A stretch of 64,000 nt of DNA. Origin: Bacteroides sp. ET71. GTDB lineage: Bacteria; Bacteroidota; Bacteroidia; Bacteroidales; Bacteroidaceae. Numbering within the stretch: position 1 is the stretch's first letter; every line of letters begins with the position of its first letter. The notes beneath the pieces were generated by a model that saw nothing but the letters and a program-made list of their open reading frames with translations, was not told the origin of the DNA and ran no database searches. The position numbers were made by a program, and so were the translations under genes. The DNA lies in NCBI RefSeq assembly GCF_023336905.1, contig NZ_JAMBLS010000004.1, positions 124,001 to 188,000 of the forward strand. The letters are read 5' to 3'. This document shows, piece by piece, positions 18,060-27,500 of this stretch.

Positions 18060-19796
18060 ATGAAAAAGACCACCCAATCTCTACTGTTCGCATGCTTGGG
18101 ATTGTCCATCGGCCTTCACGCCCAAGACATGCGCATGGACACCTATTGCAACCCTTTAAACGTAGACTATACCTACATGATTTACAACGCTGCCAAGGAC
18201 ATTTCTTACCGTTCAGGAGCAGACCCGGCAGTAGTAGAGTTTCGAGGAGAATATTATATGTTTGTCACCCGCACGCACGGCTATTGGCATTCCACGGATT
18301 TACAGAACTGGGATTTTATCAAGCCTGGCACAAACTGGTATCCTCAAGGATGCAACGCACCGGCAGCGCACAATTATAAAGACTCAGTGCTGTATGTGTG
18401 CGGCGACCCATCCGGCTCCATGAGTGTGCTCTACACAGACGACCCCAAGTCCGGAAACTGGAACGCCACTCCGGCCATCATCCACGGACTGCAAGACCCT
18501 GATTTATTTTTAGACGATGACGGCAGTGCCTATATGTATTGGGGATCTTCCAACAAATGGCCCATCCGTGCCATGCGCCTGAACAAGAACCACCGGTTCA
18601 TCCCGGAGGAAGGAGAACCTGTCGAACTGTTCAACCTTGTGCCGGAGGAGCACGGATGGGAACGCTTCGGCGAAAACCACACAGACACCGTACTGGCAGG
18701 ATATATCGAAGGCCCCTGGATGACCAAACACAACGGGAAATATTACTTGCAATATGCCGCCCCGGGGACAGAGTTCAATGTCTACGCAGACGGAGTGTAT
18801 GTCGGAGACAATCCGCTGGGGCCTTTCACCTATCAAGCACACAACCCCATATCCTACAAACCCGGAGGATACATCAACGGAGCCGGACACGGCAGTACAG
18901 TACTGGGCCCCGGAAAACAATACTGGCATTTTGCTTCCATGTCCTTGCCGATAAACATGAATTGGGAACGCCGTCTTTGCATGTTTCCCACCTATTTTGA
19001 CGAAGACGGCATCATGCACTGCGACACCCGTTTTGGCGATTATCCCCGCTACGCCCCTACTGTGCCCGGAAACAAAGGGAAATTCCGTGGATGGATGCTG
19101 CTTTCTTACCGGAAACCGACCAAAGGCTCGTCGGCCATAGAGGGACACACGGAAGAGGGCATCACCGACGAAAATTGCAAGACTTACTGGATAGCATCAT
19201 CCAATGACAACACACAATGGGCAGAAATAGACCTGGAATCGCCGGCAACGGTCAACGCCATCCAAGTGAACTACAATGACTACAAGTCCGACATGTATGG
19301 GCGTTATCCCGACCTGTACCATCGCTACACCATCGAAGGCTCTTTAGATGGAACAAACTGGATAACACTGGTCGACCGCAGCCACAGTTTCAAAGACACC
19401 CCTAACGACTACGTGGAATTGGAATATCCTGCCCGCGTACGCTACATACGCTATAACAACATCCATGTGCCGACCCCCTATCTGTCCATCTCAGCCATCC
19501 GCATCTTCGGACTGGGAGAAGGAAAGGCCCCCCAACAAGTCAAGGACTTTACAGCCACGCGCCATTCCGACCGCCGCGACATCACGCTGACCTGGAAGCC
19601 GGTGGAAGGCGCACAAGGATACAATATCCTGTGGGGAATCGCTCCGGACAAGCTCTACAGCTCGTGGATGGTATATGGCAACGAAGGGAAACACCTGATG
19701 AAATGCCTTTCCACCGGCCAGAAGTATTATTTTGCCATCGAAGCTTTCAATGAAAACGGAGTGTCCAAACTCTCCAACTTGCAAGAAGTAGACTAA
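18060..19796 (+). CDS. GH43-like glycosidase with discoidin (F5/8 type C) and fibronectin type III domains
   Basis: 578 residues with a Sec signal peptide (residues 1-22, GLHAQ). A five-bladed beta-propeller of the GH43 type spans about 25-345; candidate catalytic residues are Asp55 in GADPAV, Asp146/148 in LQDPDLFLDD and Glu217 in YIEGPWM. Residues about 370-480 form a discoidin/CBM32-like domain (AEIDLESPATVNAIQVNYND, VRYIRYNNIHVP) and the end (about 485-578) a fibronectin type III domain (ITLTWKPVEGAQGYNILWG). GH43 enzymes usually release arabinose, xylose or galactose residues. It is the last plus-strand gene of the PUL 1 region and is separated from it by two repeats, so it may or may not be co-transcribed. 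Confidence 0.85.
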   Translation: MKKTTQSLLFACLGLSIGLHAQDMRMDTYCNPLNVDYTYMIYNAAKDISYRSGADPAVVEFRGEYYMFVTRTHGYWHSTDLQNWDFIKPGTNWYPQGCNAPAAHNYKDSVLYVCGDPSGSMSVLYTDDPKSGNWNATPAIIHGLQDPDLFLDDDGSAYMYWGSSNKWPIRAMRLNKNHRFIPEEGEPVELFNLVPEEHGWERFGENHTDTVLAGYIEGPWMTKHNGKYYLQYAAPGTEFNVYADGVYVGDNPLGPFTYQAHNPISYKPGGYINGAGHGSTVLGPGKQYWHFASMSLPINMNWERRLCMFPTYFDEDGIMHCDTRFGDYPRYAPTVPGNKGKFRGWMLLSYRKPTKGSSAIEGHTEEGITDENCKTYWIASSNDNTQWAEIDLESPATVNAIQVNYNDYKSDMYGRYPDLYHRYTIEGSLDGTNWITLVDRSHSFKDTPNDYVELEYPARVRYIRYNNIHVPTPYLSISAIRIFGLGEGKAPQQVKDFTATRHSDRRDITLTWKPVEGAQGYNILWGIAPDKLYSSWMVYGNEGKHLMKCLSTGQKYYFAIEAFNENGVSKLSNLQEVD

Positions 19797-19827
19797 AAGA
19801 AACAAGCCATTCCGGCAGTCCGCCTTC

Positions 19828-20460
19828 TTATTTCCTGCCGAAATCCGCCGGGATTTCCCCCCACTGCTCCGTCTCCCACTTCCGTATGGGCGTGGAGCAG
19901 TCATTCTCGCGCAACCACTTCTCCGCACGCTCTATCAGTTGAAACAACGGTTCACTCCGGGCATCGCGGGGAAGCTTGGTTTTGCACTTCTTCTGCCGCA
20001 CCCAGGCGATGGCATTCCGGCTGTCGCTGTAAACAGGCATCTCCAACCCCTTCTGCTTCAACCAGGCCAAGGCATGAACGATGGCCAGAAACTCGCCGAT
20101 GTTGTTGGTGCCATATTGCGGACCGAAATGGAATACTTGCTGGAAACTGGGCAGATGGACACCCCGGTACTCCATCCGGCCCGGATTGCCGCTGCATGCC
20201 GCATCCACCGCCAGCGCATTGCCCTCCAGACCGGGAGGCAAAACCGGCACGTCCGGCTTCCGGACAGGATGCGAAGAGGACACGGGGCGGATATAATCCG
20301 CGTACGCCGAAGCGAAAGCCGCTTCCGCTTCCGGCAACGTATCGAACGACTTGTACTTGGCGCCCGCATACCCTTTGGTCTGCAACTGGCACTCCGTCCA
20401 ACTGCGATAAATGCCCGGGGTGACCCCGACCCAGACAACGTAGAACTTCTGTTTTTTCAT
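19828..20460 (-). CDS. Ribonuclease H with N-terminal viroplasmin-like domain
   Basis: 210 residues. The first 45 residues (KKQKFYVVWVGVTPGIYRSW...KGYAGAKYKSF) are the RNase H N-terminal viroplasmin-type hybrid-binding domain. The catalytic RNase HI domain follows from about 70, with LAVDAACSGNPG (first Asp), TNNIGEFLAIVHAL (Glu), VYSDSRNAIAWV (second Asp) and a C-terminal Asp in the last 40 residues. It cuts the RNA strand of RNA-DNA hybrids. It faces the GH43 gene and the two stop codons are only about 30 bases apart. A -7-like TATCTTTG lies upstream on the minus strand (20594-20601). Confidence 0.9.
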   Translation of the reverse strand: MKKQKFYVVWVGVTPGIYRSWTECQLQTKGYAGAKYKSFDTLPEAEAAFASAYADYIRPVSSSHPVRKPDVPVLPPGLEGNALAVDAACSGNPGRMEYRGVHLPSFQQVFHFGPQYGTNNIGEFLAIVHALAWLKQKGLEMPVYSDSRNAIAWVRQKKCKTKLPRDARSEPLFQLIERAEKWLRENDCSTPIRKWETEQWGEIPADFGRK

Positions 20461-20681
20461 CTTACAAGTCTTTCAAAAACGGTTCGGAATGCCGGCAGAC
20501 GCTATCAATGCCCACGCTCTCCGTCTGTTTCCACCTATATCGGTTTTTGACGGTATGCTCCACGGCACATGGCATCCGGCAACGCACCGGGCGCAAAGAT
20601 AAGCAAAATCAAGATACGAACCCACCACCCGACATAAAAACCGTTCCACAAGGAAGCGGGGAAAGTCAATATTCTTTCCTT

Positions 20682-20786
20682 CCAAATTCGTTCCATGTTC
20701 GTATTTTGTTCGTTTCTATACGCTCGAAAGTGGAACGAACTTGGAACGACTTTGGTACGAATTTGGTACGAATTTGGCCGGAATCG
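20682..20786. repeat. Hairpin plus 11-bp tandem repeat element, copy 1
   Basis: CCAAATTCGTTCCATGTTCG at 20682-20701 pairs with 20736-20755 (18 of 20 positions). The right arm runs into a tandem array with an exact 11-base period, consensus GGWACGAMTTT: units start at 20732, 20743, 20754, 20765, and the last, at 20776, becomes GGCCGGAATCG. A second copy with the same structure lies at 62791-62884. It lies between two minus-strand genes (HU and RNase H). Confidence 0.8.
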
Positions 20787-20860
20787 TTTTTTAGGAAGGC
20801 CGGACGAAGGAGATGTAAACATTTCTCCCAAAAGACATGCCGGTAAGCCAACCGAGAGGC

Positions 20861-20999
20861 TGTTTAAAATTCGCTTCCTGTCATGCCTGGCAGAGCGCAG
20901 CGGGGTCGAAACGTCTCACTAACGCCTGGCAGGCACGCGGTGAGCACTCCCGCTGCCCCGGAATGACAGAAAGAAAATAAGATTTAAACAGGTTCTTAA
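20861..20999. repeat. MITE-like palindromic repeat, copy D
   Basis: The left end GGCTGTTTAAAATTCGCTTC followed by CTGTCATGCC is mirrored by the right end GGAATGACAGAAAG...GATTTAAACAGGTTCTTAAC. The interior differs from copies A-C, being GC-rich with CGGGGTCGAAACGTCTCACTA. No gene is seen between here and the HU gene. Confidence 0.68.
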
Positions 21000-21127
21000 C
21001 GGCAAACAAGAAACAACGCCACCACGAACAAGAGGCAAAGCCATGAGACGAAGCCTGGGAACGGACACAAAAAGACGCCCAAGCCTGCACCCGCAAGAGG
21101 GGTACGGACTTGGGCGACTGTTCTGTC

Positions 21128-21145
21128 ATTCTGCCCGGGCAGAAT
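21128..21145. terminator. Perfect 18-bp palindrome after the HU gene
   Basis: ATTCTGCCCGGGCAGAAT is fully self-complementary and lies 5 bases beyond the HU stop codon on the minus strand. It could act as a terminator hairpin, though no run of T follows; it may also be part of the neighbouring repeat family, because GTCATTCTG precedes it. Confidence 0.45.
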
Positions 21146-21150
21146 CGTCC

Positions 21151-21417
21151 TCAATCAATAGCTAAATCGGTTCCCGGTTTGAATTTCACCACTTTCTTGG
21201 CCGGGATTTTGATAATCTGCTTCGTAACGGGATTGATGCCGCTACGTTCTGCACGCTCGGACACGGCGAAGGTGCCGAAACCCACCAAAGCGACTTTATC
21301 GCCTGCTTTCATTGCTTTCGTTACTGCTGCGATAAACGCATCCAACGCATTCTTGGCTACTGCCTTCGACATTCCGCCTTCGGCGGCCATGGCGCTAATT
21401 AACTCTGACTTATTCAT
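21151..21417 (-). CDS. HU-family DNA-binding protein
   Basis: 88 residues with the complete HU/IHF fold: MNKSELISAMAAEGGMSKAVAKNALDAF-like helices, then VALVGFGTFAVSERAERSGINP, the DNA-binding arm, and KKVVKFKPGTDL at the end. HU dimers bend and compact DNA. It has its own strong promoter about 90 bases upstream and is followed by a palindrome. Length and sequence match HU; IHF is less likely because the arm and C-terminus follow HU. Confidence 0.95.
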   Translation of the reverse strand: MNKSELISAMAAEGGMSKAVAKNALDAFIAAVTKAMKAGDKVALVGFGTFAVSERAERSGINPVTKQIIKIPAKKVVKFKPGTDLAID

Positions 21418-21504
21418 AACTATATTGGTATTAAAAAAAAGATGCGACGGAAGCGGCAGGCCCTTGCACTCTCTCCGGCTCTCTCCTGCATACGCTGTTC
21501 AAGG

Positions 21505-21534
21505 CAAAAGTAAGCAATATTTCTGAATATCAAA
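21505..21534 (-). promoter_or_regulatory. Promoter of the HU gene
   Basis: On the minus strand TTTG (21531-21534) and TACTTTTG (21505-21512) are 18 bases apart, a good match to the Bacteroidales promoter pattern. The leader would be about 80 bases. Confidence 0.65.
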
Positions 21535-21596
21535 TAAAAACGGTGAAAATTAACGTGAAAAAGCGGATTTTCCGGGAATCCGCCCGACTTTTTCTG

Positions 21597-21625
21597 TTGT
21601 AGAACAGAATTTATTCGTACTTTTG
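21597..21625 (+). promoter_or_regulatory. Promoter of the rhomboid operon
   Basis: TTG at 21597-21599 and TACTTTTG at 21618-21625, 18 bases apart. The first rhomboid ATG follows 26 bases after the -7 box. Confidence 0.65.
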
Positions 21626-21651
21626 CCGCCGAGAACGACAAACCACCTTTT

Positions 21652-22389
21652 ATGAATCCACTACCGACTGTCACCAAGAACCTGCTTATCATCAACGTGC
21701 TGATGTATCTGGCCACGCTGGCCGCCGAACGCTACGGCATCGACCTGGGCGACTACCTGGGGCTGCACTTCATCCTGTCCGACCGGTTCAACGCCGCACA
21801 GCTCATCACCTACATGTTCATGCACGGCAGCTTCTGGCACGTGTTTTTCAACATGTTTGCCGTGTGGATGTTCGGACGCATCCTCGAGCAAGTATGGGGG
21901 CCGAAGCGGTTCCTGTTCTACTACATGATATGCGGCATCGGAGCGGGACTCATCCAGGAAGTCGTGACCGGCATACATTATTATACCCTGCAAGCGGGTC
22001 TGTCGCCCGAAGCCATCGAGACGGTGATGCGCGAAGGGGCAAACGCCCTGCGGGAATACAAAAACTTTGTAGACCCGGCTCTGGCCAACCTGAACCTGAC
22101 ACTGAACAGCAGCACCGTGGGCGCCTCGGGTGCAGTCTACGGCATCCTCTTGGCCTTCGGCATGTTGTTCCCCAACGAGCGGATGTTCATCTTCCCCCTG
22201 CCCTTCCCCATTAAGGCCAAATGGTTCGTCATCGGCTATGCCGTCATCGAGCTGTATGCCGGACTGGCCAACAACCCTGCGGACAACGTGGCCCACTTCG
22301 CACACCTGGGAGGCATGATATTCGGCTTCCTGCTGATACTGTACTGGCGTAAGAAAAACAACGGAAACAATGGCTACTATTATAACTGA
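21652..22389 (+). CDS. Rhomboid family intramembrane serine protease 1
   Basis: 245 residues, all-membrane protein. The rhomboid blocks are QLITYMFMHGSFWHVFFNMF (HxxxN-type helix 2), FLFYYMICGIGAGL, the active serine in STVGASGAVYG (Ser159) and the active histidine in HFAHLGGMIFGF (His218). Between the third and fourth helices lies an unusually long soluble insert of about 50 residues (TGIHYYTLQAGL...ANLNLTLN). It cleaves substrates within or beside membrane helices. The next rhomboid gene overlaps its last 20 bases, so the two are co-translated. Confidence 0.92.
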   Translation: MNPLPTVTKNLLIINVLMYLATLAAERYGIDLGDYLGLHFILSDRFNAAQLITYMFMHGSFWHVFFNMFAVWMFGRILEQVWGPKRFLFYYMICGIGAGLIQEVVTGIHYYTLQAGLSPEAIETVMREGANALREYKNFVDPALANLNLTLNSSTVGASGAVYGILLAFGMLFPNERMFIFPLPFPIKAKWFVIGYAVIELYAGLANNPADNVAHFAHLGGMIFGFLLILYWRKKNNGNNGYYYN

Positions 22390-23269
22390 CCTGAAAGAAA
22401 ACTTCCGCCGCGGCGGCATACACGTCCGGCTCATCTACATCAACGTGGCCGTCTTCATACTGGTGGCGCTGACGGGCATCGTGCTGCAACTGTTCAACCT
22501 GCCGCCCACAGGCTTCCTGCAATGGTTCGAGCTGCCGGCCTCGCCCGCCAACTTCCTCCTCCAGCCGTGGTCTGTGCTGACCTACATGTTCCTGCACGCC
22601 AACCTCTGGCACCTGCTGTTCAACATGCTGTGGCTCTACTGGTTTGGCGGTCTTTTCCTGCAGTTCTTCTCGTCCAAGCACCTGCGGGGACTCTACCTGC
22701 TGGCCGGCATCTGCGGCGGTGCGCTCTACATGTTGGCCTACAATGTCTTCCCCTACTTTCAACATCAGGTAGACTACGCCTTCATGCTGGGCGCATCGGC
22801 TTCCGCACTGGGCATCGTGGCCGCCACCGCCTACCGTGAGCCCAACTACCCCATACGGTTGCTTCTCATCGGCACCATCCGCCTGAAATACCTGGCGCTG
22901 ATAGTCATCGGCTTGGACGTACTGTTCATCACCTCCGAAAACGCCGGCGGACACATCGCCCACCTGGGCGGCGCACTGGCCGGACTGTGGTTTGCCGCCG
23001 GGCTGAGCCGGGGCACCGACCTCACCCGCTGGATTAACCAGGCCGCCGATGCACTGGCAGCCCTTTTCCGCCCCCGGCCCCGCAAGCCGAAGATGAAGGT
23101 GCACTACGGCGCCGGAACCAACGAACGGCAGAAGGACTACGACTACAACGCACGCCGGAAAGCACAAGCCGACGAAATAGACCGCATCCTGGACAAGCTG
23201 AAAAAGTCGGGCTACGAGAGCCTGACCACGGAAGAAAAGAAAAGCCTGTTCGATGCCAGCAAACGCTAA
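22370..23269 (+). CDS. Rhomboid family protein 2
   Basis: 299 residues. Rhomboid blocks are present: WSVLTYMFLHANLWHLLFNM, a serine in MLGASASALG (Ser143) and a histidine in HIAHLGGALAGLW (His198). The residue after the serine is Ala instead of the usual Gly, so activity may be altered. After the membrane core there is a cytoplasmic tail of about 85 residues rich in charge (KPKMKVHYGAGTNERQKDYDY, ending in a helical KLKKSGYESLTTEEKKSLFDASKR) found in many Bacteroidales rhomboids. It overlaps rhomboid 1 by 20 bases and precedes the next gene by 6. Confidence 0.9.
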   Translation: MATIITDLKENFRRGGIHVRLIYINVAVFILVALTGIVLQLFNLPPTGFLQWFELPASPANFLLQPWSVLTYMFLHANLWHLLFNMLWLYWFGGLFLQFFSSKHLRGLYLLAGICGGALYMLAYNVFPYFQHQVDYAFMLGASASALGIVAATAYREPNYPIRLLLIGTIRLKYLALIVIGLDVLFITSENAGGHIAHLGGALAGLWFAAGLSRGTDLTRWINQAADALAALFRPRPRKPKMKVHYGAGTNERQKDYDYNARRKAQADEIDRILDKLKKSGYESLTTEEKKSLFDASKR

Positions 23270-23275
23270 TACGGC

Positions 23276-24370
23276 ATGAAGCACCTGGGCAAACTTGTCA
23301 TCCTGCTGCTTCTGGCCGCCAACCTCGCCGTCACCGGCCTGCTGCTGGCCACCGCTTACAGCCCTTACCTACAACCGACGCAGCACCCCGTGCTGTCGTG
23401 CCTGGGACTGGCCTTCCCCATCTTCCTGCTGCTCAACACAGCCTGCCTGCTCGGCTGGCTCATCATCCAGCAATACAAATGCGCCCTGCTGCCCCTGGCA
23501 GGACTGCTGCTCTGCCTGCCCCAAGCACGCACCTACCTGCCCCTCAACCTCCGCACAGAACGGCTGCCGGAAGACAACCTCAAGATACTATCCTATAATA
23601 TCATGGGATTCGGCGCCTCTTCGCCCACCGACAGACAAAACCCCATACTGACGTACCTGCAAGAAAGCCGGGCCGACATCATCTGCCTGCAAGAATACAG
23701 CACAGGCAAAACCTCGAAACACCCCACGCAGAAAGCCATCGACAAAGCCCTGGCCGAATATCCCTACCACCGCATCGACGCCATAGGCAAGCAAAGCGGC
23801 AACAAAGTGGCCTGCTACTCCAAACTGCCCATCCTGTCCGCCCGGCCGCTGAAATACGCCAGCGCCAGCAACGGCACTCTGGTCTACGAACTGGCCTGGG
23901 GCGATGATACCCTCTTGCTCATCAACAACCACCTGGAGTCCAACAAACTGACCAAAGAAGACAAAGTAGTCTACGAAGACATGCTGCGCGACCCGGAGAA
24001 AGACAAAGTAGAAAGCGGCATGCGCCAACTGGTCGGCAAACTGGCCGAAGCCGCCGCCCTGCGTGCCCCGCAGGCCGACTCCATCGCCCGCGAAATAGAG
24101 CGCTCGCCCCACCGTGACATCATCGTCTGCGGCGACTTCAACGACTCGCCCATCTCCTACACACACCGCGTCATCGGACAAGAACTGGACGACGCCTTCA
24201 CCCACTCCGGCCGGGGCCTGGGCATCTCATACAACCAAAACAAATTCTATTTCCGCATAGACCACATACTGACCAGCCCAAGCCTGGAAGCGTTCAACTG
24301 CACCGTCGACCGCAGCATCGCGGCCTCCGACCACTACCCCGTCACATGCCGCATAGCACGACGCGAATGA
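23276..24370 (+). CDS. Membrane-anchored endonuclease/exonuclease/phosphatase (EEP) family protein
   Basis: 364 residues. Two or three N-terminal membrane helices (about 5-90; LVILLLLAANLAVTGLLLA, CLGLAFPIFLLLNTACLLGW) are followed by an EEP-fold domain (about 100-360) with LKILSYNIMGFG, ADIICLQEYS (metal-binding Glu), LLINNHLES, DIIVCGDFNDSP and the closing catalytic ASDHYPV. Such proteins hydrolyse phosphodiester bonds in nucleic acids or lipids. It is third in the rhomboid operon. The substrate is not evident. Confidence 0.88.
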   Translation: MKHLGKLVILLLLAANLAVTGLLLATAYSPYLQPTQHPVLSCLGLAFPIFLLLNTACLLGWLIIQQYKCALLPLAGLLLCLPQARTYLPLNLRTERLPEDNLKILSYNIMGFGASSPTDRQNPILTYLQESRADIICLQEYSTGKTSKHPTQKAIDKALAEYPYHRIDAIGKQSGNKVACYSKLPILSARPLKYASASNGTLVYELAWGDDTLLLINNHLESNKLTKEDKVVYEDMLRDPEKDKVESGMRQLVGKLAEAAALRAPQADSIAREIERSPHRDIIVCGDFNDSPISYTHRVIGQELDDAFTHSGRGLGISYNQNKFYFRIDHILTSPSLEAFNCTVDRSIAASDHYPVTCRIARRE

Positions 24371-24469
24371 CAGCTCCGAAGCATTTGTCCGTCCTTTTCC
24401 AAACAACGGCACAACACGACGTTTTCTAAAAAATAATGGGTCAACGACTTAGATTTGTGAAAAAAAAAC

Positions 24470-24477
24470 TATATTTG
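24470..24477 (+). promoter_or_regulatory. -7 box upstream of secDF
   Basis: TATATTTG matches the TAnnTTTG element; the expected TTTG 19-21 bases upstream is not clear (a TTTG at 24454 is too close). The start codon lies 60 bases downstream. Confidence 0.45.
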
Positions 24478-24536
24478 CAGCCTTGTAAACAGCAGAAAAC
24501 AATTAAAACAAGTAATCATAATAAACTAAAAGTAAC

Positions 24537-27500
24537 ATGCAAAACAAAGGATTTGTAAGGGTTTTTGCAGTACTGCTCACGTTGGTGTGCCTCTTCTACC
24601 TGTCCTTCTCTTTTGTCACTCGCCACTACACAAACAAGGCGAAAGAATACGCGAAAGGGGATGCACAGTTGGAACAAGACTACCTGGATTCACTGGCCAA
24701 CGAGAAAGTGTACTTCGGCAACTGGACCCTGAAAGATTGTCGTGAGATGGAAATCAGTTTAGGTTTGGACTTGAAAGGCGGTATGAACGTCATTCTGGAA
24801 GTATCCGTGCCCGACGTCATCCGGCTGCTGGCCGACAACAAGCCAGACGAAGCCTTCAACCAAGCCCTGGGCAACGCTGCTCAGCAGGCCAAGACCAGCC
24901 AAGAAGACGTAATTACCCTGTTCATCCGGGAATATCACAGACTGGCACCTGAAGCAAACCTCGCACAACTGTTCGCCACCCAACAACTGAAAGACAAAGT
25001 CAACCAGCAATCTACCGACAAAGAAGTGGAACGCGTACTGCGGGAAGAAGTGAAGGCAGCCATTGACAACTCATACAACGTGCTGCGCACACGTATCGAC
25101 CGCTTCGGCGTAGTACAGCCCAATATCCAAAGTCTGTCCGACAACTTGGGTCGCATCATGGTAGAACTGCCCGGTATCAAGGAGCCCGAACGTGTAAGAA
25201 AATTACTACAAGGCTCGGCCAACCTGGAATTCTGGGAAACTTACAATGCCAGAGACATTGTACCCTACCTGCAAACCGCCGACAGCAAGCTGCACACGAT
25301 GCTGAGCCTGCAAGAAAACGCTGAAAAAGCTCAGCAAGACAGCACAGCAGCCCCGGCCGTGAAGGAAGAAAAAACCATCAGCACAGCCGACAGCCTGGCC
25401 GCCGCACTGAAAGGCGAAACCACCAACGCTGCTGCCGACCTGGAAGCCTATAAGAAACAAAATCCGCTGCTGGCCATCCTTCAGCTCAATCCCAGTGCAC
25501 AAAGCCCCATCGTAGGTTTCGCCAACTATAAGGACACGGCAGAAATCAACCGCTACCTGGCCATGTCGGAAGTAAAAGCAGGATTCCCCAAAGACTTACG
25601 CCTGAAATGGGGTGTCGCCGCTTCGGATTATGACCCGAAAAAGCAAACCTTCGAGCTGTATGCCATCCGTTCGACACAGCGCGACGGCCGTGCCCCGCTG
25701 GAAGGTGACGTTATCTCTACCGCCAGCGACGACTACGACCAATACGGCAAGCCCTGCGTCAACATGACGATGAACAACGACGGCGCACGCCGCTGGGCAC
25801 AACTGACCAAGCAGAACATCGGCCGTTCCATCGCCATCGTCCTGGACGGTTACGTATATTCCGCTCCGACGGTACAAAACGAAATCACGGGTGGAAGTTC
25901 AGTAATCACGGGTTCCTTCACGCCTGACCAGACCAAGGACTTGGCCAACGTGCTGCGTTCCGGTAAGATGCCCGCTCCGGCGCACATCGTGCAGGAAGAT
26001 ATCGTAGGCCCGTCGCTGGGCGCTGCCTCCATCCAGGCCGGCTTCATCTCGTGCGTAGTGGCCTTTATCCTGCTGATGGTTTACACCTGCTCCATGTACG
26101 GTTTCATCCCCGGCATGGTGGTGAACGCTGCCCTGTTGCTGAACGTGTTCTTTACGTTCGGTATCCTGACATCTTTCCAGGCAGCACTGACCATGAGTGG
26201 TATTGCAGGTATGGTGCTGGCCATCGGTATGGCGGTGGACGCAAACGTGCTGATTTACGAACGCACGAAAGAGGAGCTTCGCAATGGCAAGACGGTTAAA
26301 ATGGCCTTGCAAGATGGTTACAAGAACGCTTTCTCGGCCATCTTCGACTCCAACTTTACATCTATCATCACCGGTGTCATCCTGTTCTACTTCGGTACGG
26401 GTCCCATCCGCGGATTCGCCACGACACAGATTATCGGTATTGCCATCTCGTTCTTCACGGCTGTTTACCTGACCCGTCTGGTGTACGACTACTTTATGAA
26501 GAAAGACAAGTGGCAACACTTGACGTTCGAGACGAAGCTGTCGCGTGGTGTGCTGCAAGACACTCACTTCGACTTCATGGGCCGCAACAAGACATGGGCT
26601 GTGGGCACTATCGTATTCGTAGTGCTGTGGGCAGGCTTCTTGGGCATACGCGGATTGAGCCAGAGCATTGACTTCACGGGCGGCCGCAACTATCAGGTGC
26701 GCTTCGACAAACCGACGGAACCTGAGCAGGTGCGCGAGCTGATGGAAGGCAACATGGGCGACGCTAACGTCAGCGTCATTGCCATCGGCACGGACGGACG
26801 GACGATGCGTATCAGCACCAACTACCGCATCGCGGAAGAGGGAAGCAACGTGGATACGGAGATTGAAGCCAAACTGTATGAACTGCTGAAACCGTTGCTG
26901 ACAGAAGGCACGACGCTGGAGCAATTCGTAGACCGCGACAACCAAGAGGGCGGCACCATCATCAGTTCACAGAAGGTAGGCCCGAGCATCGCGGATGACA
27001 CGACAGTGGCTGCTTTCTGGGCCGTATTCTTCGCTCTGATTGCCATCGGCCTGTACATTCTGTTCCGCTTCCGCAACATCGCATTCAGTATCGGCTCCAT
27101 TGCCGCGCTGGCTTTCGACACGGTGGGCATCTTGGGTATCTACTCCATGTTCTGGGGTGTGCTGCCGTTCTCGATGGAAATCGACCAGACGTTTGTGGGC
27201 GCCATCTTGACTGCCATTGGTTACTCCATCAACGATAAGGTGGTAATCTTCGACCGCGTGCGCGAGTTCTTGCACCTTTACCCGAAGCGCAACAGCTACC
27301 AACTGTTCAACGACTCGCTGAACTCGACGTTGACGCGTACGTTGTTCACCGGTTCGTCCACGTTGATTGTACTGGTTGTCATCTTCTTCTTGGGCGGTGA
27401 GAGCATCCGCAGCTTCTCGTTCGCCATGATTCTGGGTGTGGTTATCGGTACGTTCTCGTCACTGTTCATCGGTTCGCCCATTGCTTATGCGCTGATGCAC

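Noticed and set aside
20682-20786. CRISPR array
   Set aside because: The 11-base units are continuous, with no spacers, and there are no cas genes in the window.
22244-23284. A 346-codon minus-strand frame across the second rhomboid gene
   Set aside because: Shadow of the rhomboid gene, which has both catalytic motifs.
25899-26945. A 348-codon minus-strand frame in secDF
   Set aside because: Shadow of secDF, rich in His, Gln and Arg, typical of antisense reading.
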